A DNA stretch of 64,000 nt from Klebsiella terrigena (GTDB lineage: Bacteria; Pseudomonadota; Gammaproteobacteria; Enterobacterales; Enterobacteriaceae): contig NZ_BJNO01000003.1 in assembly GCF_006539725.1 (NCBI RefSeq), positions 248,001 through 312,000 of the forward strand. Direction: 5' to 3'. Positions 20,701 through 28,539 of this stretch are shown piece by piece. How positions within the stretch are numbered: position 1 is the first letter of the stretch; every line of letters starts with the position of its first letter. A program made the translations under genes and the position numbers. The notes beneath the pieces are model-generated. The model was not told the DNA's origin. It saw only the letters and a program-made list of their open reading frames with translations, and ran no database searches.

Positions 20701-20908
20701 AGGTCACCACGTCCGGGCTGGCGCCAGGGTAGAGGGTGATTACCTGAATGGTCGGATAATCCACTTCCGGCAGCGCCGAGACCGGCAGAAAGCGGTAGCC
20801 GATAATCCCGGCCAGCAGAATAGCCACCATCAGCAGCGTGGTGGCCACCGGGCGCATGATAAAGAGACGGGAAGGGCCGCCCGTACTGCTCGGCGGTAGG
20901 ACTTGCAT
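17786..20908 (-). CDS. mdtB: RND efflux pump subunit MdtB
   Basis: 1040 residues. The N-terminus [20 protein letters not shown] matches E. coli MdtB. RND motifs [23 protein letters not shown] and [19 protein letters not shown] are present. It is paralogous to MdtC and is the proton-translocating partner in the MdtB2C trimer. Its ATG overlaps the mdtA stop in a TGATG junction, implying translational coupling. Confidence 0.96.
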   Translation of the reverse strand: MQVLPPSSTGGPSRLFIMRPVATTLLMVAILLAGIIGYRFLPVSALPEVDYPTIQVITLYPGASPDVVTSAITAPLERQFGQMSGLKQMSSQSSGGASVVTLQFQLTLPLDVAEQEVQAAINAATNLLPSDLPNPPVYSKVNPADPPIMTLAVTSSAIPMTQVEDMVETRVAQKISQVSGVGLVTLAGGQRPAVRVKLNAQAIAALGLTSETIRTAITSANVNSAKGSLDGPSRAVTLSANDQMQSAEEYRRLIVAYQNGAPIRLGDVATIEQGAENSWLGAWANNQRAIVMNVQRQPGANIIATADSVRQMLPQLTESLPKSVKVQVLSDRTNNIRASVSDTQFELMLAIALVVMIIYLFLRNVPATIIPGVAVPLSLVGTFAVMVFLDFSINNLTLMALTIATGFVVDDAIVVIENISRYIEKGEKPLTAALKGAGEIGFTIISLTFSLIAVLIPLLFMGDIVGRLFREFAVTLAVAILISAVVSLTLTPMMCARMLSHESLRKQNRFSRASERFFDRVIAAYGRLLSRVLNHPWLTLSVALGTLALSIMLWVFIPKGFFPIQDNGIIQGTLQAPQSASFASMAQRQQQVSALILKDPAVESLTSFVGVDGTNPALNSARLQINLKPLSERDDRVQTVISRLQRSVDGIPGIALYLQPTQDLTIDTTVSRTQYQFTLQANSLDALSNWVPQLLTRLQALPQLSDVSSDWQDKGLAAYINVDRDSASRLGISMADVDNALYNAFGQRLISTIYTQANQYRVVLEHDTQATPGLAALDGIRLTSSDGGIVPLKSIATVEQRFAPLSINHLDQFPVTTISFNVPDGYSLGDAVEAIQTAEKALEFPTDIRTEFQGSTLAFQSALGNTVWLVVAAVVAMYIVLGVLYESFIHPITILSTLPTAGVGALLALWLAGSELDVIAIIGIILLIGIVKKNAIMMIDFALAAEREQGMPPREAIYQACLLRFRPILMTTLAALLGALPLMLSTGVGAELRRPLGIGMVGGLMLSQVLTLFTTPVIYLLFDRLSLYLKSRFPRREEEA

Positions 20909-22155
20909 CAGGAGCGCGCTCCTTTTTTGCCGTATTCGCGGCTGGTGGCTTTTTCCGGCGCGGCGGCGGATGCGCTGTGCGGCTCGACGACTTCAACCTT
21001 CGCGCCTTCGGTCAGGCGATCGATACCGTCGGTGACCACGCGATCGCCGGCGGAAAGCCCGGCGCTAATGACCACCTTCAGGCTATCCTGAATACCCGGC
21101 GTCACCGTATGCTTGCTGACCTTGTTGTCGGCGTTCAGCACCCACACGAAGTGGCCCTCGTTGCCCATCTGCAGGGCGGCGGCAGGGATCACCACCGCAT
21201 TGTGCTCGGTATCCACCAGCATGCGGGCGTTAACGAACTGGTTGGGGAACAGCGCATCGTCCTGGTTGCTGAAGCGGGCTTTCAGCTTAATGGTGCCGGT
21301 GGTGGCGTCAATCTGGTTATCCAGGCTGAGCAGCGCGCCGCTGGCGATTTTCTGCTTGTTGGTGCGGTCCCAGGCCTCAACCGGCAGGGTTTTACCCGCC
21401 TTCTGCGCCTGAACCACCGCCGCGATGTCATTTTCCGGCAGCGTGAAGACTAAATCGATCGGCTGGGTTTGCGTTAATACCACAATGCCGGTGGTATCGC
21501 CGCTGGCGATCTGGTTGCCGATATCTACCTGCTTTAAGCCGACGCGCCCGTCGATGGGCGCGACGATGCGGCTCCAGTTGAGCTGCAGCTGGGCGCTGGC
21601 CACCGCCGCTTCGTCGGCTTTAATCGTGCCGTTGGTTTCGCTGACCAGCGACTGCTGAGTATCCAGCTCCTGACGCGAAACGAGGTTGCTCTTGACCAGC
21701 TGCTGATAGCGGGCGAGGTCGCGCCTGGCGTTGGCAAGGGTCGCCTTATCTTTCGCTAGCTGGCCCTGGGCCTGCGCCAGCGCGACTTTGAACTGGCTGG
21801 GGTCGATTTCCGCCAGCAGATCGCCGGCTTTTACCTGCTGGCCTTCCTGGAAGTGGATCGCCAGCAGCTGGCCGTCGACGCGGCTGCGCACGGTGACCGT
21901 ATTGGCCGCGGTGACCGTGCCGAGGCCGCTGAGATAGCGCGGCACCGATTCGCTGGTGGCCGTAGCCGCCTGGACCGGTGCCAGGGGCGCGCCGAAGCGG
22001 CCGTGACGGCCGCCCGCAGCGGGCGCACCTTGTCCTGCCGCCGCCGGAGCCGCTTCACCCGCCGTATCACGACCCTGCCAAAACCAGTATGCGGCGCCGG
22101 CAACGATGACGACCGCCAGGGCGGTTGCCCAACGAAGTGTGTGACTGCCTTTCAT
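20908..22155 (-). CDS. mdtA: Membrane fusion protein MdtA
   Basis: 415 residues. It has an N-terminal membrane anchor ([20 protein letters not shown]...FWQGRD), a biotinyl-lipoyl-like domain split around an alpha-hairpin ([27 protein letters not shown]) and a beta-barrel. It links the MdtBC pump to TolC. First gene of the mdtABCD-baeSR operon; a BaeR-box-like sequence lies ~65 bases upstream. Confidence 0.95.
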   Translation of the reverse strand: MKGSHTLRWATALAVVIVAGAAYWFWQGRDTAGEAAPAAAGQGAPAAGGRHGRFGAPLAPVQAATATSESVPRYLSGLGTVTAANTVTVRSRVDGQLLAIHFQEGQQVKAGDLLAEIDPSQFKVALAQAQGQLAKDKATLANARRDLARYQQLVKSNLVSRQELDTQQSLVSETNGTIKADEAAVASAQLQLNWSRIVAPIDGRVGLKQVDIGNQIASGDTTGIVVLTQTQPIDLVFTLPENDIAAVVQAQKAGKTLPVEAWDRTNKQKIASGALLSLDNQIDATTGTIKLKARFSNQDDALFPNQFVNARMLVDTEHNAVVIPAAALQMGNEGHFVWVLNADNKVSKHTVTPGIQDSLKVVISAGLSAGDRVVTDGIDRLTEGAKVEVVEPHSASAAAPEKATSREYGKKGARS

Positions 22156-22218
22156 TATTTTGCTATCTCATCCTGAAACGTTTCGCGAAATGATACTAGT
22201 TTAGTGAGGGAACGCCCC

Positions 22219-22236
22219 GCAAAAATGGAGGAATTA
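22219..22236 (-). promoter_or_regulatory. BaeR box candidate upstream of mdtA
   Basis: On the minus strand the sequence AATTCCTCCATTTTTGCG matches about 12 of 18 positions of the published E. coli BaeR motif as I remember it (TTTTTCTCCATNATTGGC), including the central CTCCAT. It lies 64-81 bases before the mdtA start. BaeR autoactivation of this operon is established in E. coli. Confidence 0.5.
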
Positions 22237-22346
22237 TGAAAAGACTGTTGAGATATGTCTGGATAGAGACCATTCCCGGCACCGCCGGGCGGCCGTTTTC
22301 CCTCCTCAACCCGCTGCGCCGCGCGCATCGACGCAGCCTCTGCTGA
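22236..22346 (+). CDS. Putative 36-residue ORF with strong ribosome-binding site
   Basis: A GGAGGAATT directly precedes the ATG at 22236, an unusually good translation start. The frame begins MKRLLRYVWIETIPGT and ends with LRRAHRRSLC, giving a basic peptide with no clear membrane segment. It lies divergently in the mdtA upstream region, and the GGAGG overlaps the minus-strand BaeR box, so the signal could be coincidental. I do not recognise the peptide. A 10-bp stem (GCATCTTCTT at 22364-22373, AAGAAGATGC at 22398-22407) follows. Confidence 0.3.
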   Translation: MKRLLRYVWIETIPGTAGRPFSLLNPLRRAHRRSLC

Positions 22347-22430
22347 CCTTCCCCTCCGTCGGCGCATCTTCTTGCGGCATCCCGGCGGCAAAGTGCGAAG
22401 AAGATGCAGCGAAGTTGCATGATTAAGCAC

Positions 22431-22444
22431 TTGATGCACATCAA
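22431..22444. promoter_or_regulatory. Perfect FNR-type box
   Basis: TTGATGCACATCAA matches the FNR consensus TTGAT-N4-ATCAA at every fixed position. It lies in the 440-base divergent region between mdtA and the dicarboxylate symporter, about 150 bases before the symporter start. Anaerobic control of C4-dicarboxylate carriers by FNR is well known (dcuB, dcuC), so the symporter is the likely target. Confidence 0.65.
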
Positions 22445-22527
22445 GCATCCTGTCGACTTTTAGTTTAAAAAATAAAAAAGAGTTGTAACTGACGCGGCTT
22501 TTATTCAATTTATACGGCGAATGTTTT

Positions 22528-22560
22528 AGTGCACTTCGATAATAAAAATATATGTGCACT
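22528..22560. promoter_or_regulatory. Inverted-repeat operator candidate before the symporter
   Basis: AGTGCAC (22528-22534) and GTGCACT (22554-22560) are perfect inverted repeats whose centres lie 26 bases apart, ending 35 bases before the GTG start. The AT-rich spacer could hold promoter elements. The regulator is unknown. Confidence 0.4.
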
Positions 22561-22595
22561 GAACGCGACGGGTTCATAAATCAGGGGTAATTTTA

Positions 22596-23864
22596 GTGGC
22601 CAGTGCAAACAAACTCACGCTCTTCATCGTTATCTTCATGCTGATGGGCATACTTTCCGGCGCGGCAATTCACGCCTACGCCTCCCCGACCGCCATCGTG
22701 GCATGGTCGGATAACATCACGCTCTTCACCGATATGTTTTTACGTCTGATCAAGATGGTGATTGCACCGTTGGTCTTCAGCACCCTGACCGTCGGCATAA
22801 TGCGGCTGGGCGAAACCGCCACTATCGGTCGCGTAGGCGGTAAGGCGATGGTGTGGTTTGTCACCTCCTCGGTCCTCTCCATTCTGGTGGGATTAGTGAT
22901 CGTCACCCTCTGGCATCCCGGCAACGGCCTGAATCTGGCGATCCCCAAAGAGTCCGTGGATACCGGGCTGGCGGTCAGCGGGATGAGCCTGAAAGGGTTC
23001 CTGTCGCATACCATTCCGACCAGCATTACCGAAGCGATGGCCAGTAACGAAATTCTGCAGATCGTGGTCTTCTCGATGTTCTTTGGTATCGCCGGGGCAT
23101 CGCTGGGGGAGAAATTTAACGCCCCGCTGGTGGCCGCGCTGAACGTGGTCTCCCACATTATGCTCAAGGTGACCGGCTACGTGATGTACGTGGCTCCGCT
23201 GGCGATTTTTGCCGCTATCTCCTCGGTGATCGCCTCCCAGGGGCTGGGCATTCTGCTGAACTACGCCTCATTTATCGGCGGCTACTACGTTGCGGTACTG
23301 CTCACCAGCGCGGTGCTGGTGGCGGTGGGCTATATGGTGCTGAAAAAAGAGGTCTTCCGTCTGCTCAATATGCTGAAAGATCCGGTGCTGGTCGCCTTTA
23401 CCACCAGCAGCTCGGAAGCGGCCTATCCGAAGACGCTGGAGCGGCTGGTCAGCTTCGGCTGCTCGCGTAATATCGTCTCCTTCGTTTTGCCCATCGGCTA
23501 CTCCTTTAACCTGGTCGGTTCGATGGTCTACTGCTCCTTTGCCTCCCTGTTTATCGCTCAGGCGTATAACATCCACCTCAGCTTCAGCGAAATTACGGTG
23601 ATGATGCTGACGTTGATGCTGGCTTCGAAGGGGATTGCCGGGGTGCCGCGTTCGGCGCTGGTGGTGCTGGCCGCGACGATCCCCAGCTTCAATATTCCGG
23701 TCGCCGGGATTTTGCTGCTGATGGGGATCGACCATTTCCTCGATATGGGGCGCTCCGCTATTAACGTGCTGGGCAACGGTATTGCGACAGCGATGCTGTC
23801 AAAAAATGAGGGTCAGCTGCAGGAAGAGGTGCCGGAAGCGGAGCCTCAGGGCGTTCAGGCCTGA
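22596..23864 (+). CDS. Cation:dicarboxylate symporter (DAACS family)
   Basis: 422 residues with eight membrane helices and two re-entrant loops. The family signature TTSSSEAAYP (near residue 270) forms the serine-rich loop, and MGIDHFLDMGRSAINVLGNGIAT is the second substrate-binding region. The family includes DctA, GltP and related Na+- or H+-coupled carriers for C4-dicarboxylates or glutamate. It differs clearly from DctA, so the substrate is left open. The start is a GTG with AGGGG eight bases upstream. It is divergent from mdtA and has a perfect FNR box upstream. A hairpin follows the stop. Confidence 0.85.
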   Translation: MASANKLTLFIVIFMLMGILSGAAIHAYASPTAIVAWSDNITLFTDMFLRLIKMVIAPLVFSTLTVGIMRLGETATIGRVGGKAMVWFVTSSVLSILVGLVIVTLWHPGNGLNLAIPKESVDTGLAVSGMSLKGFLSHTIPTSITEAMASNEILQIVVFSMFFGIAGASLGEKFNAPLVAALNVVSHIMLKVTGYVMYVAPLAIFAAISSVIASQGLGILLNYASFIGGYYVAVLLTSAVLVAVGYMVLKKEVFRLLNMLKDPVLVAFTTSSSEAAYPKTLERLVSFGCSRNIVSFVLPIGYSFNLVGSMVYCSFASLFIAQAYNIHLSFSEITVMMLTLMLASKGIAGVPRSALVVLAATIPSFNIPVAGILLLMGIDHFLDMGRSAINVLGNGIATAMLSKNEGQLQEEVPEAEPQGVQA

Positions 23865-23871
23865 CGATGGC

Positions 23872-23901
23872 ATACGCGCTCCCGGTGGAGCGCGTATTTC
23901 T
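23872..23901 (+). terminator. Terminator after the dicarboxylate symporter
   Basis: ATACGCGCTCC (23872-23882) and GGAGCGCGTAT (23887-23897) form an 11-bp perfect stem with a four-base loop, followed by TTCTTCC. It starts seven bases past the stop codon. Confidence 0.75.
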
Positions 23902-24182
23902 TCCGGCGCGCGGGTGCGGCGAGATAAAAAGATGCCCCTAACAGGCACGCAAGGGGCGATGTGACGAAGTAATAATTCCCCGCTAGATACGTTGTTATTA
24001 TTGTATAACCACGCGGTGAAGCGTCTTTATACCGGGGATGCGCTGATGTTATCCGCTGTCTGGCGAGCATGAGAAGCTATTTTTCCGCACGGCGCTTTTT
24101 TTAGGAATTGCCTCCCTGTGCAACCCCATAAATTCCTAAATTTAGACTCTGGGCCGCAAATATTCCCCGACGATGACGCGGG
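23902..24182. other. Non-coding gap between symporter and LuxR gene
   Basis: No convincing gene. A long-spaced inverted repeat TTAGGAATT (24101-24109) / AATTCCTAA (24131-24139) lies downstream of the LuxR gene's stop. TAGGA/TCCTA resembles RcsB half-sites, but neither side makes a good full RcsAB box. Confidence 0.4.
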
Positions 24183-24800
24183 CTATCCTCTTTCTCTAAG
24201 TAAATTCATAAACTGAAAAAAGTCATGGTTGTTATTAAGCCGGTATTTTTCCATGATCTTACTTTTATGGTAGGTGGTCGTTTTGATACTCACCTTATTG
24301 ATGGCGGATATTTTACCGATATCAAACCCGTGAATAAGACCGTGGGCGACCGCGACCTGCGAACGCGATAGCGTTTGGTGCGGACAGTGGTTGCAGATTA
24401 ACCCGGGGTCCTTGAATAATTTAATCGGCGGATTTTCAGCGCTCTTGAGCACCTTTTCGATAATTGCCCGCATCTGCGCCACGCTGGCCGATTTGATAGC
24501 GAAAAAGATAACGTCTCTCAGGCAGTTGACGATGCCGGCCGGCTCCGGGAGGGCGTCGTAGCTATGCAGGATAATGACCGAGCTGCCGGGTTTGCGATTT
24601 TTTATCAGCGTATTGCACAGGTGAATTTCCCCCGGCAGAAGGTCGGCGAAAATGATGTCCTCGTGCGCCAGGGTATCGCTGCGCGAGGAGAAGTTCACCC
24701 GGATGCCGGGGCGATCCCGGGTGAGCTCATTCACCATGTAAACTAACGCATCGCGGATAAAGGCGCTGCGGGTGTTAAGCGCAATATTAATCGTTTTCAT
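24183..24800 (-). CDS. LuxR-family DNA-binding regulator
   Basis: 205 residues. The C-terminal LuxR-type helix-turn-helix is LSRSQVAVAHGLIHGFDIGKISAINKVSIKTTTYHKSKIMEKY. The N-terminal half lacks a clear receiver phosphorylation site and has a CsgD/EcpR-like look (IIFADLLPGEIHLCNTLIKN). The start at 24800 is chosen because AAGGAAG lies seven bases upstream; a longer frame to 24935 has no support. Enterobacterial relatives control fimbriae, biofilm or capsule. It lies 167 bases downstream of a 43-residue membrane protein on the same strand, with an RcsAB-like box further upstream. I cannot name it with confidence. Confidence 0.75.
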   Translation of the reverse strand: MKTINIALNTRSAFIRDALVYMVNELTRDRPGIRVNFSSRSDTLAHEDIIFADLLPGEIHLCNTLIKNRKPGSSVIILHSYDALPEPAGIVNCLRDVIFFAIKSASVAQMRAIIEKVLKSAENPPIKLFKDPGLICNHCPHQTLSRSQVAVAHGLIHGFDIGKISAINKVSIKTTTYHKSKIMEKYRLNNNHDFFQFMNLLRERG

Positions 24801-24967
24801 GGCGTGACTTCCTTTATAAGTCAACGTGACGCCATTGCGCGACCGGACCTCCGGCGTAGGCGATGGTTGCTGTGTGTGCTGCAGAAAAAAGCTGCGCATC
24901 GGCTTATTACCGCTGCCGGTTATTATTGGACGCATTATTTTTCGTGTTGCCCGAAATCCGCTGGGCG

Positions 24968-25099
24968 TTATTTTTTACGCCCGTAGGTAAACGGAATCTT
25001 TTGTTTTTTACGGTCCTTCAGATAGGACACCAGGCAGTAAACCGAAATACACAGACAAAATACGCACAGCAGCAGGGCGAACCCCGTTTGCATGTTCAT
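24968..25099 (-). CDS. Small membrane protein, 43 aa (S-Y-L-K-D-R-K family, copy 1)
   Basis: The ATG at 25099 has AAGGA eight bases upstream. The protein has a short N-terminus, one hydrophobic segment (about residues 6-26, FALLLCVFCLCISVYCLV) and a basic tail SYLKDRKKQK...RKK, predicting N-out or N-in insertion with a positively charged cytoplasmic end. The tail matches a second small ORF at 61492-61614 (LISYLKDRKRTK). The similarity, the ribosome-binding site and the shared upstream RcsAB-like box argue that both are real genes. It precedes the LuxR gene and may share its transcript. Function unknown; similar proteins may exist in databases simply as 'small membrane protein'. Confidence 0.72.
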   Translation of the reverse strand: MNMQTGFALLLCVFCLCISVYCLVSYLKDRKKQKIPFTYGRKK

Positions 25100-25337
25100 G
25101 ATGAATTTCCTTTATTTAAGGGCCTGTCGGGCAGGCTCTAAACGGTGTATGGCACAAAAAAAGGGGTGAATATTGCTCTACGCTGCCTGCTGCGCCGCGG
25201 TTAATGCTCTGGCAAAGCCAGGCAGGGCGGCGTTATCGTTATATTTACCTGGCGGCCGGTATCACGAACTGTGCCTGTCAGACCGTTCGCTAAAGGGGAG
25301 ACACCGGCAGCCCGCGCTTGATGGCGCAAAATCAGTG

Positions 25338-25351
25338 TAAGAAAATTCCTA
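25338..25351. promoter_or_regulatory. RcsAB box candidate (13/14)
   Basis: TAAGAAAATTCCTA differs from the RcsAB consensus TAAGAATATTCCTA at one position. It lies in the 377-base gap between the response-regulator stop and the 43-aa membrane protein, about 240 bases upstream of the latter's start. The rest of the gap has no gene I can support. Confidence 0.6.
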
Positions 25352-25476
25352 ATCGGGGCGTCAGTCTCATTTCTCTCATTTCTCTCAAAAAGTGAGAAAA
25401 AATAACAACGACAGAAAAATGAATAACGTACCGGCAATGACGACGGCGCGGGAAGGGGCGCTCCTGTCCATCGAAC

Positions 25477-26175
25477 TCAGGAAAGAAACGCCAGGCCTTT
25501 GCCGAAAATGGCGCGGATAGGCAGGCTGATACCGTGCAGCCGCGCCTTATGCCGCAGCCGGCTGATGACCACGTCGATGCGGTGCAGCTCGGGTTCCCCT
25601 TCGTCGGTGAAGAGCCAGGCATGCAGATCGACCTTGCTGCACACTTCATTGCGGTTGCGCATCAGGATCTCCATCAGCCGGTACTCCTGCTGCGTCAGCG
25701 GAAGGATCAGCCCCGACGGCGCCACCAGCCGCTCGGCCTGCAGCGTCCACGGAGAGGAGACCGCCGGGTCGGCCACTCGCGCCGGCGGCGCGGGCGTCAC
25801 CGCCTGTTGCTCCTTCAGCCGCGCGCCCAGCGCATGGATGGTGTCCGCAAGGTCAGAAAAGTTAACCGGTTTAATCAGGTAGAAGTCTGCGCCGAGGCTT
25901 AACGCCTGCAGCTTGTCCTGCTGGTGGCCTCGGGCGGTAATGACGATCAGACCAAACTGGCCGAGCTGGTGCAGATACTCAAGCACGCTGAAGCCATCTT
26001 CGCCCGGTAGCCCGATATCGATTAATACAATATCAACCGGATCGGCGTGCAGCTGCCGCCAGAACGCCTCGGCGCTGCGTACGCCCCAGGCCGCAAACCC
26101 GCGGTGGCGGAGAAAAGCCTGCAGTTCGTCGAGTAAATCAGCGCTATCTTCAATGATAGCCACGCGTAATGTCAT
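25477..26175 (-). CDS. OmpR-type response regulator
   Basis: 232 residues. The receiver domain (1-115) has VAIIEDS with the acidic pocket, phospho-acceptor D53 in VLIDIGLPGEDG, and the conserved K in LIKPVNF. A winged-helix output domain follows (LTQQEYRLMEILMRNRNEVCSKVDL, VISRLRHKARL). The start at 26175 overlaps the kinase stop (ATGA), so the pair is translationally coupled; a much longer frame upstream is an artefact inside the kinase gene. Target genes are unknown; the nearby symporter, small protein and LuxR gene are candidates. Confidence 0.87.
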   Translation of the reverse strand: MTLRVAIIEDSADLLDELQAFLRHRGFAAWGVRSAEAFWRQLHADPVDIVLIDIGLPGEDGFSVLEYLHQLGQFGLIVITARGHQQDKLQALSLGADFYLIKPVNFSDLADTIHALGARLKEQQAVTPAPPARVADPAVSSPWTLQAERLVAPSGLILPLTQQEYRLMEILMRNRNEVCSKVDLHAWLFTDEGEPELHRIDVVISRLRHKARLHGISLPIRAIFGKGLAFLS

Positions 26176-28148
26176 AACCTGGCCTTCTGCTGTTCTGTCA
26201 GGGGAAGCGTTAACGCAAATTCGCAGCCGGTCGGCGTGTTCGCCGCCAGCCATAAATCGCCGCCGTGGGCCTGGACTATTTGCCTGGCAACGTACAGCCC
26301 GAGGCCGGTACCGGCCGGAGACGCACCGTGGGTTCCGCCGCGTCGGTAGCGCTCGAAAATCAGCTCGATCGCTTCGCCGGCAATGCCCGGGCCCATGTCG
26401 CGGATCCTTATCTCGACGTGCCGCGCCTTTTGCGCGATATCGATGCTGATTTCGCCGCAGGGCGCATACTTCACCGAATTGTCGAACAGGTTGGCCAGCG
26501 CAACGCACAGCAGCCCGCTATCAATAAACAGCGTCGGCGAGGGGGCATCGGGCGCCACGAGCTGGCCCTCGAGCCTGATCCTGAGGTTGTGCTTCAGCGA
26601 GAGGTCCACCACCGTCGCCGCCATCTGGATCACCGGCAGCAGCGCCGCGTCCTGTTTATCGACGGAAAACGCCTCAGAGGAGAGCCGGGCATCGGCCAGG
26701 CAGTTATCGGTGAGCTGCACGAGGCGGGTGGTCGCCCGCTGCATGCGATCCAGCCGGGGCTCCTGCTCCAGGGTTGCGGCGCACAGGCGCAGGTTTTCCA
26801 GCGCGGCCTGGATAATCGCCAGCGGCGTTCTGAACTCATGCGCCACCATCCCCATAAACTGGCGCTGGTTAAAGCTGGCCTCGCGCTCGATGCGCAGCTC
26901 ACGCGCCAGCTGCTGTTTCTGCAGCAGCCGGCGGTTTTCCGCGCGTACCCGCAGCACGGCGATGATCAGCACGGTGATGATATGGACGATCAGCGCGTAC
27001 TGCCAGGCGGAGTAGATCGCTTGATGATAGGGAATAATGCCGTGTATCGAGAGCAATACCAGCGCCGCCGAGGCGACGTAGACCGGCGGCAGCAGGCCAA
27101 GGAGCAGCGTATTTAAGTCGATCGCTTTGCGCCTCCACAGCATCCAGGAGGTGGTCAGCAGCACCGGGGAGGCAATAAAGAATATCCCCGCCTCAATCTG
27201 CATCGCCAGGCCGTAAAAGCCCAGCGGAATGCTCAGCTGGAGCACGACGTTCAACCCCACCGCCAGCAGCAGCAGGCGATAAAGCCTGGGCATGTTCTTC
27301 TTCAGGTCGAACACTTCGGCGTGCAGCCACAGGGCGGTGGCGTAGCTGAGCAGCGACAGGCAGCTTATCATGTAGTCCTGAACGGGCAGCACCGCCTGGC
27401 CGAATAGCCACTCCGGATAGCCGTGCAGCGCCGCAACCAGCGGGTAGTTGAGGGAGAAGAGGCAGATCCCCCACAGCAGGCGACGGCGCAGCGCGATGGC
27501 CAGCCACAGGGCAATGCCGCTGGCAATAATGGCGAGGCCGAAATAGAAGCTCCAGAAGGCGGTATCGATGGTGGCCGACTGTACAAACTCCTCGGGGGAG
27601 GAGAGGGTCGCCAGCAGGATCAGGGTGCTGGTGCTCTGAAGATGGAACACCACCTCGTAGCCCGCAGGGCCCGGGGGCGGCGGAAAAATCAGTACGCTTT
27701 CGCGATAGTCGATATCGCTCTCCCTGGCCGGGGCGTGGTCGCCGAAGGTCTTGCGGATCCAGGGCGCAGCGCTGCCGGCCGGACGATAGAATACCGTCAG
27801 GTTGTCGACAAAAGAGGGGCCAACCTGCAGCCAGCGCGGCTCGCCGGCGAAGTAAGAGGCCGGCAGGGTGGCCTTAAGCCACCAGGCCTTGCGCGAGTAG
27901 CCAAAGGAGGGGATTTTGTGCAGCGGCTGCAGGTCACTCTCCGGCAGCGAAGCGAAGGTATCCACCGTCATTCTGCCATCGGCGTCGGCAAACCAGAAGA
28001 CCGGAATATCAATTCCCAGCTGGTAGGTCTCAGCATGAGCCGGCGCCAGGGTCTGGAAATAGCTCAAAACGCCGCAGCAGACTAAAAAAAGGCACCTGAA
28101 CCAGGCTGCCGGCTTAGCCGTAGCAAAAATAGCGCACACGCGATTCAA
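26172..28148 (-). CDS. 7TMR-DISM sensor histidine kinase
   Basis: 658 residues. There is a signal peptide ending near AHA (residue 39) and a periplasmic 7TMR-DISM extracellular domain type 2 (about 45-190, e.g. KAWWLKATLP...WLQVGPSFVDNLTVFY). Then come seven transmembrane helices (about 195-400), a coiled linker, a HisKA domain with H437 (MVAHEFRTPLA), and HATPase (LFDNSVKYA, GTGLGLYVARQIV). The DISM domain is thought to bind carbohydrates or other small ligands. It forms a coupled pair with the downstream response regulator. The ligand is unknown. Confidence 0.87.
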   Translation of the reverse strand: MNRVCAIFATAKPAAWFRCLFLVCCGVLSYFQTLAPAHAETYQLGIDIPVFWFADADGRMTVDTFASLPESDLQPLHKIPSFGYSRKAWWLKATLPASYFAGEPRWLQVGPSFVDNLTVFYRPAGSAAPWIRKTFGDHAPARESDIDYRESVLIFPPPPGPAGYEVVFHLQSTSTLILLATLSSPEEFVQSATIDTAFWSFYFGLAIIASGIALWLAIALRRRLLWGICLFSLNYPLVAALHGYPEWLFGQAVLPVQDYMISCLSLLSYATALWLHAEVFDLKKNMPRLYRLLLLAVGLNVVLQLSIPLGFYGLAMQIEAGIFFIASPVLLTTSWMLWRRKAIDLNTLLLGLLPPVYVASAALVLLSIHGIIPYHQAIYSAWQYALIVHIITVLIIAVLRVRAENRRLLQKQQLARELRIEREASFNQRQFMGMVAHEFRTPLAIIQAALENLRLCAATLEQEPRLDRMQRATTRLVQLTDNCLADARLSSEAFSVDKQDAALLPVIQMAATVVDLSLKHNLRIRLEGQLVAPDAPSPTLFIDSGLLCVALANLFDNSVKYAPCGEISIDIAQKARHVEIRIRDMGPGIAGEAIELIFERYRRGGTHGASPAGTGLGLYVARQIVQAHGGDLWLAANTPTGCEFALTLPLTEQQKARL

Positions 28149-28539
28149 TCACGCCCCCTTGCGGCATTATTAACGGTATTTTAAATAGCGCGACAGTGAA
28201 TAACCGGCAGCGTAAATCCGCCGGGATCCCGGGGAAAATGCAGAGGTTCAGACGCGAAAGCATTTTGCTGACCCGACAGAGAATATTCCAGCTTTATTTC
28301 AGTTCGCCGTTTCTGTTGGTCATAACGGGCCAAAGCCTTGCAGCAGCGCCGCGGGCTTAGGGTATATCACGAATGAAAGAGGATGGGAGAGAGCATTTTG
28401 TGATATCAGGCGCCCGGAGCGGGCTGAGAATATCGTTTTATTTGCCGACGAGTTGGCCGATACGGGCGGCAGGAGAGTTTATTGCCTGCAACATTGACGG
28501 ACGACGGGGCGGCCGAAGGTACGGCCGCCCGTCGCGGGG
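28149..28539. other. Intergenic region between sensor kinase and yegD
   Basis: No gene seen. It should carry the minus-strand kinase promoter at the left. At 28499-28534 a GC-rich hairpin (GACGGGGCGGCCG / CGGCCGCCCGTC with one bulge) follows the yegD stop and may slow or end yegD transcription, though no T-run follows. Confidence 0.45.
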
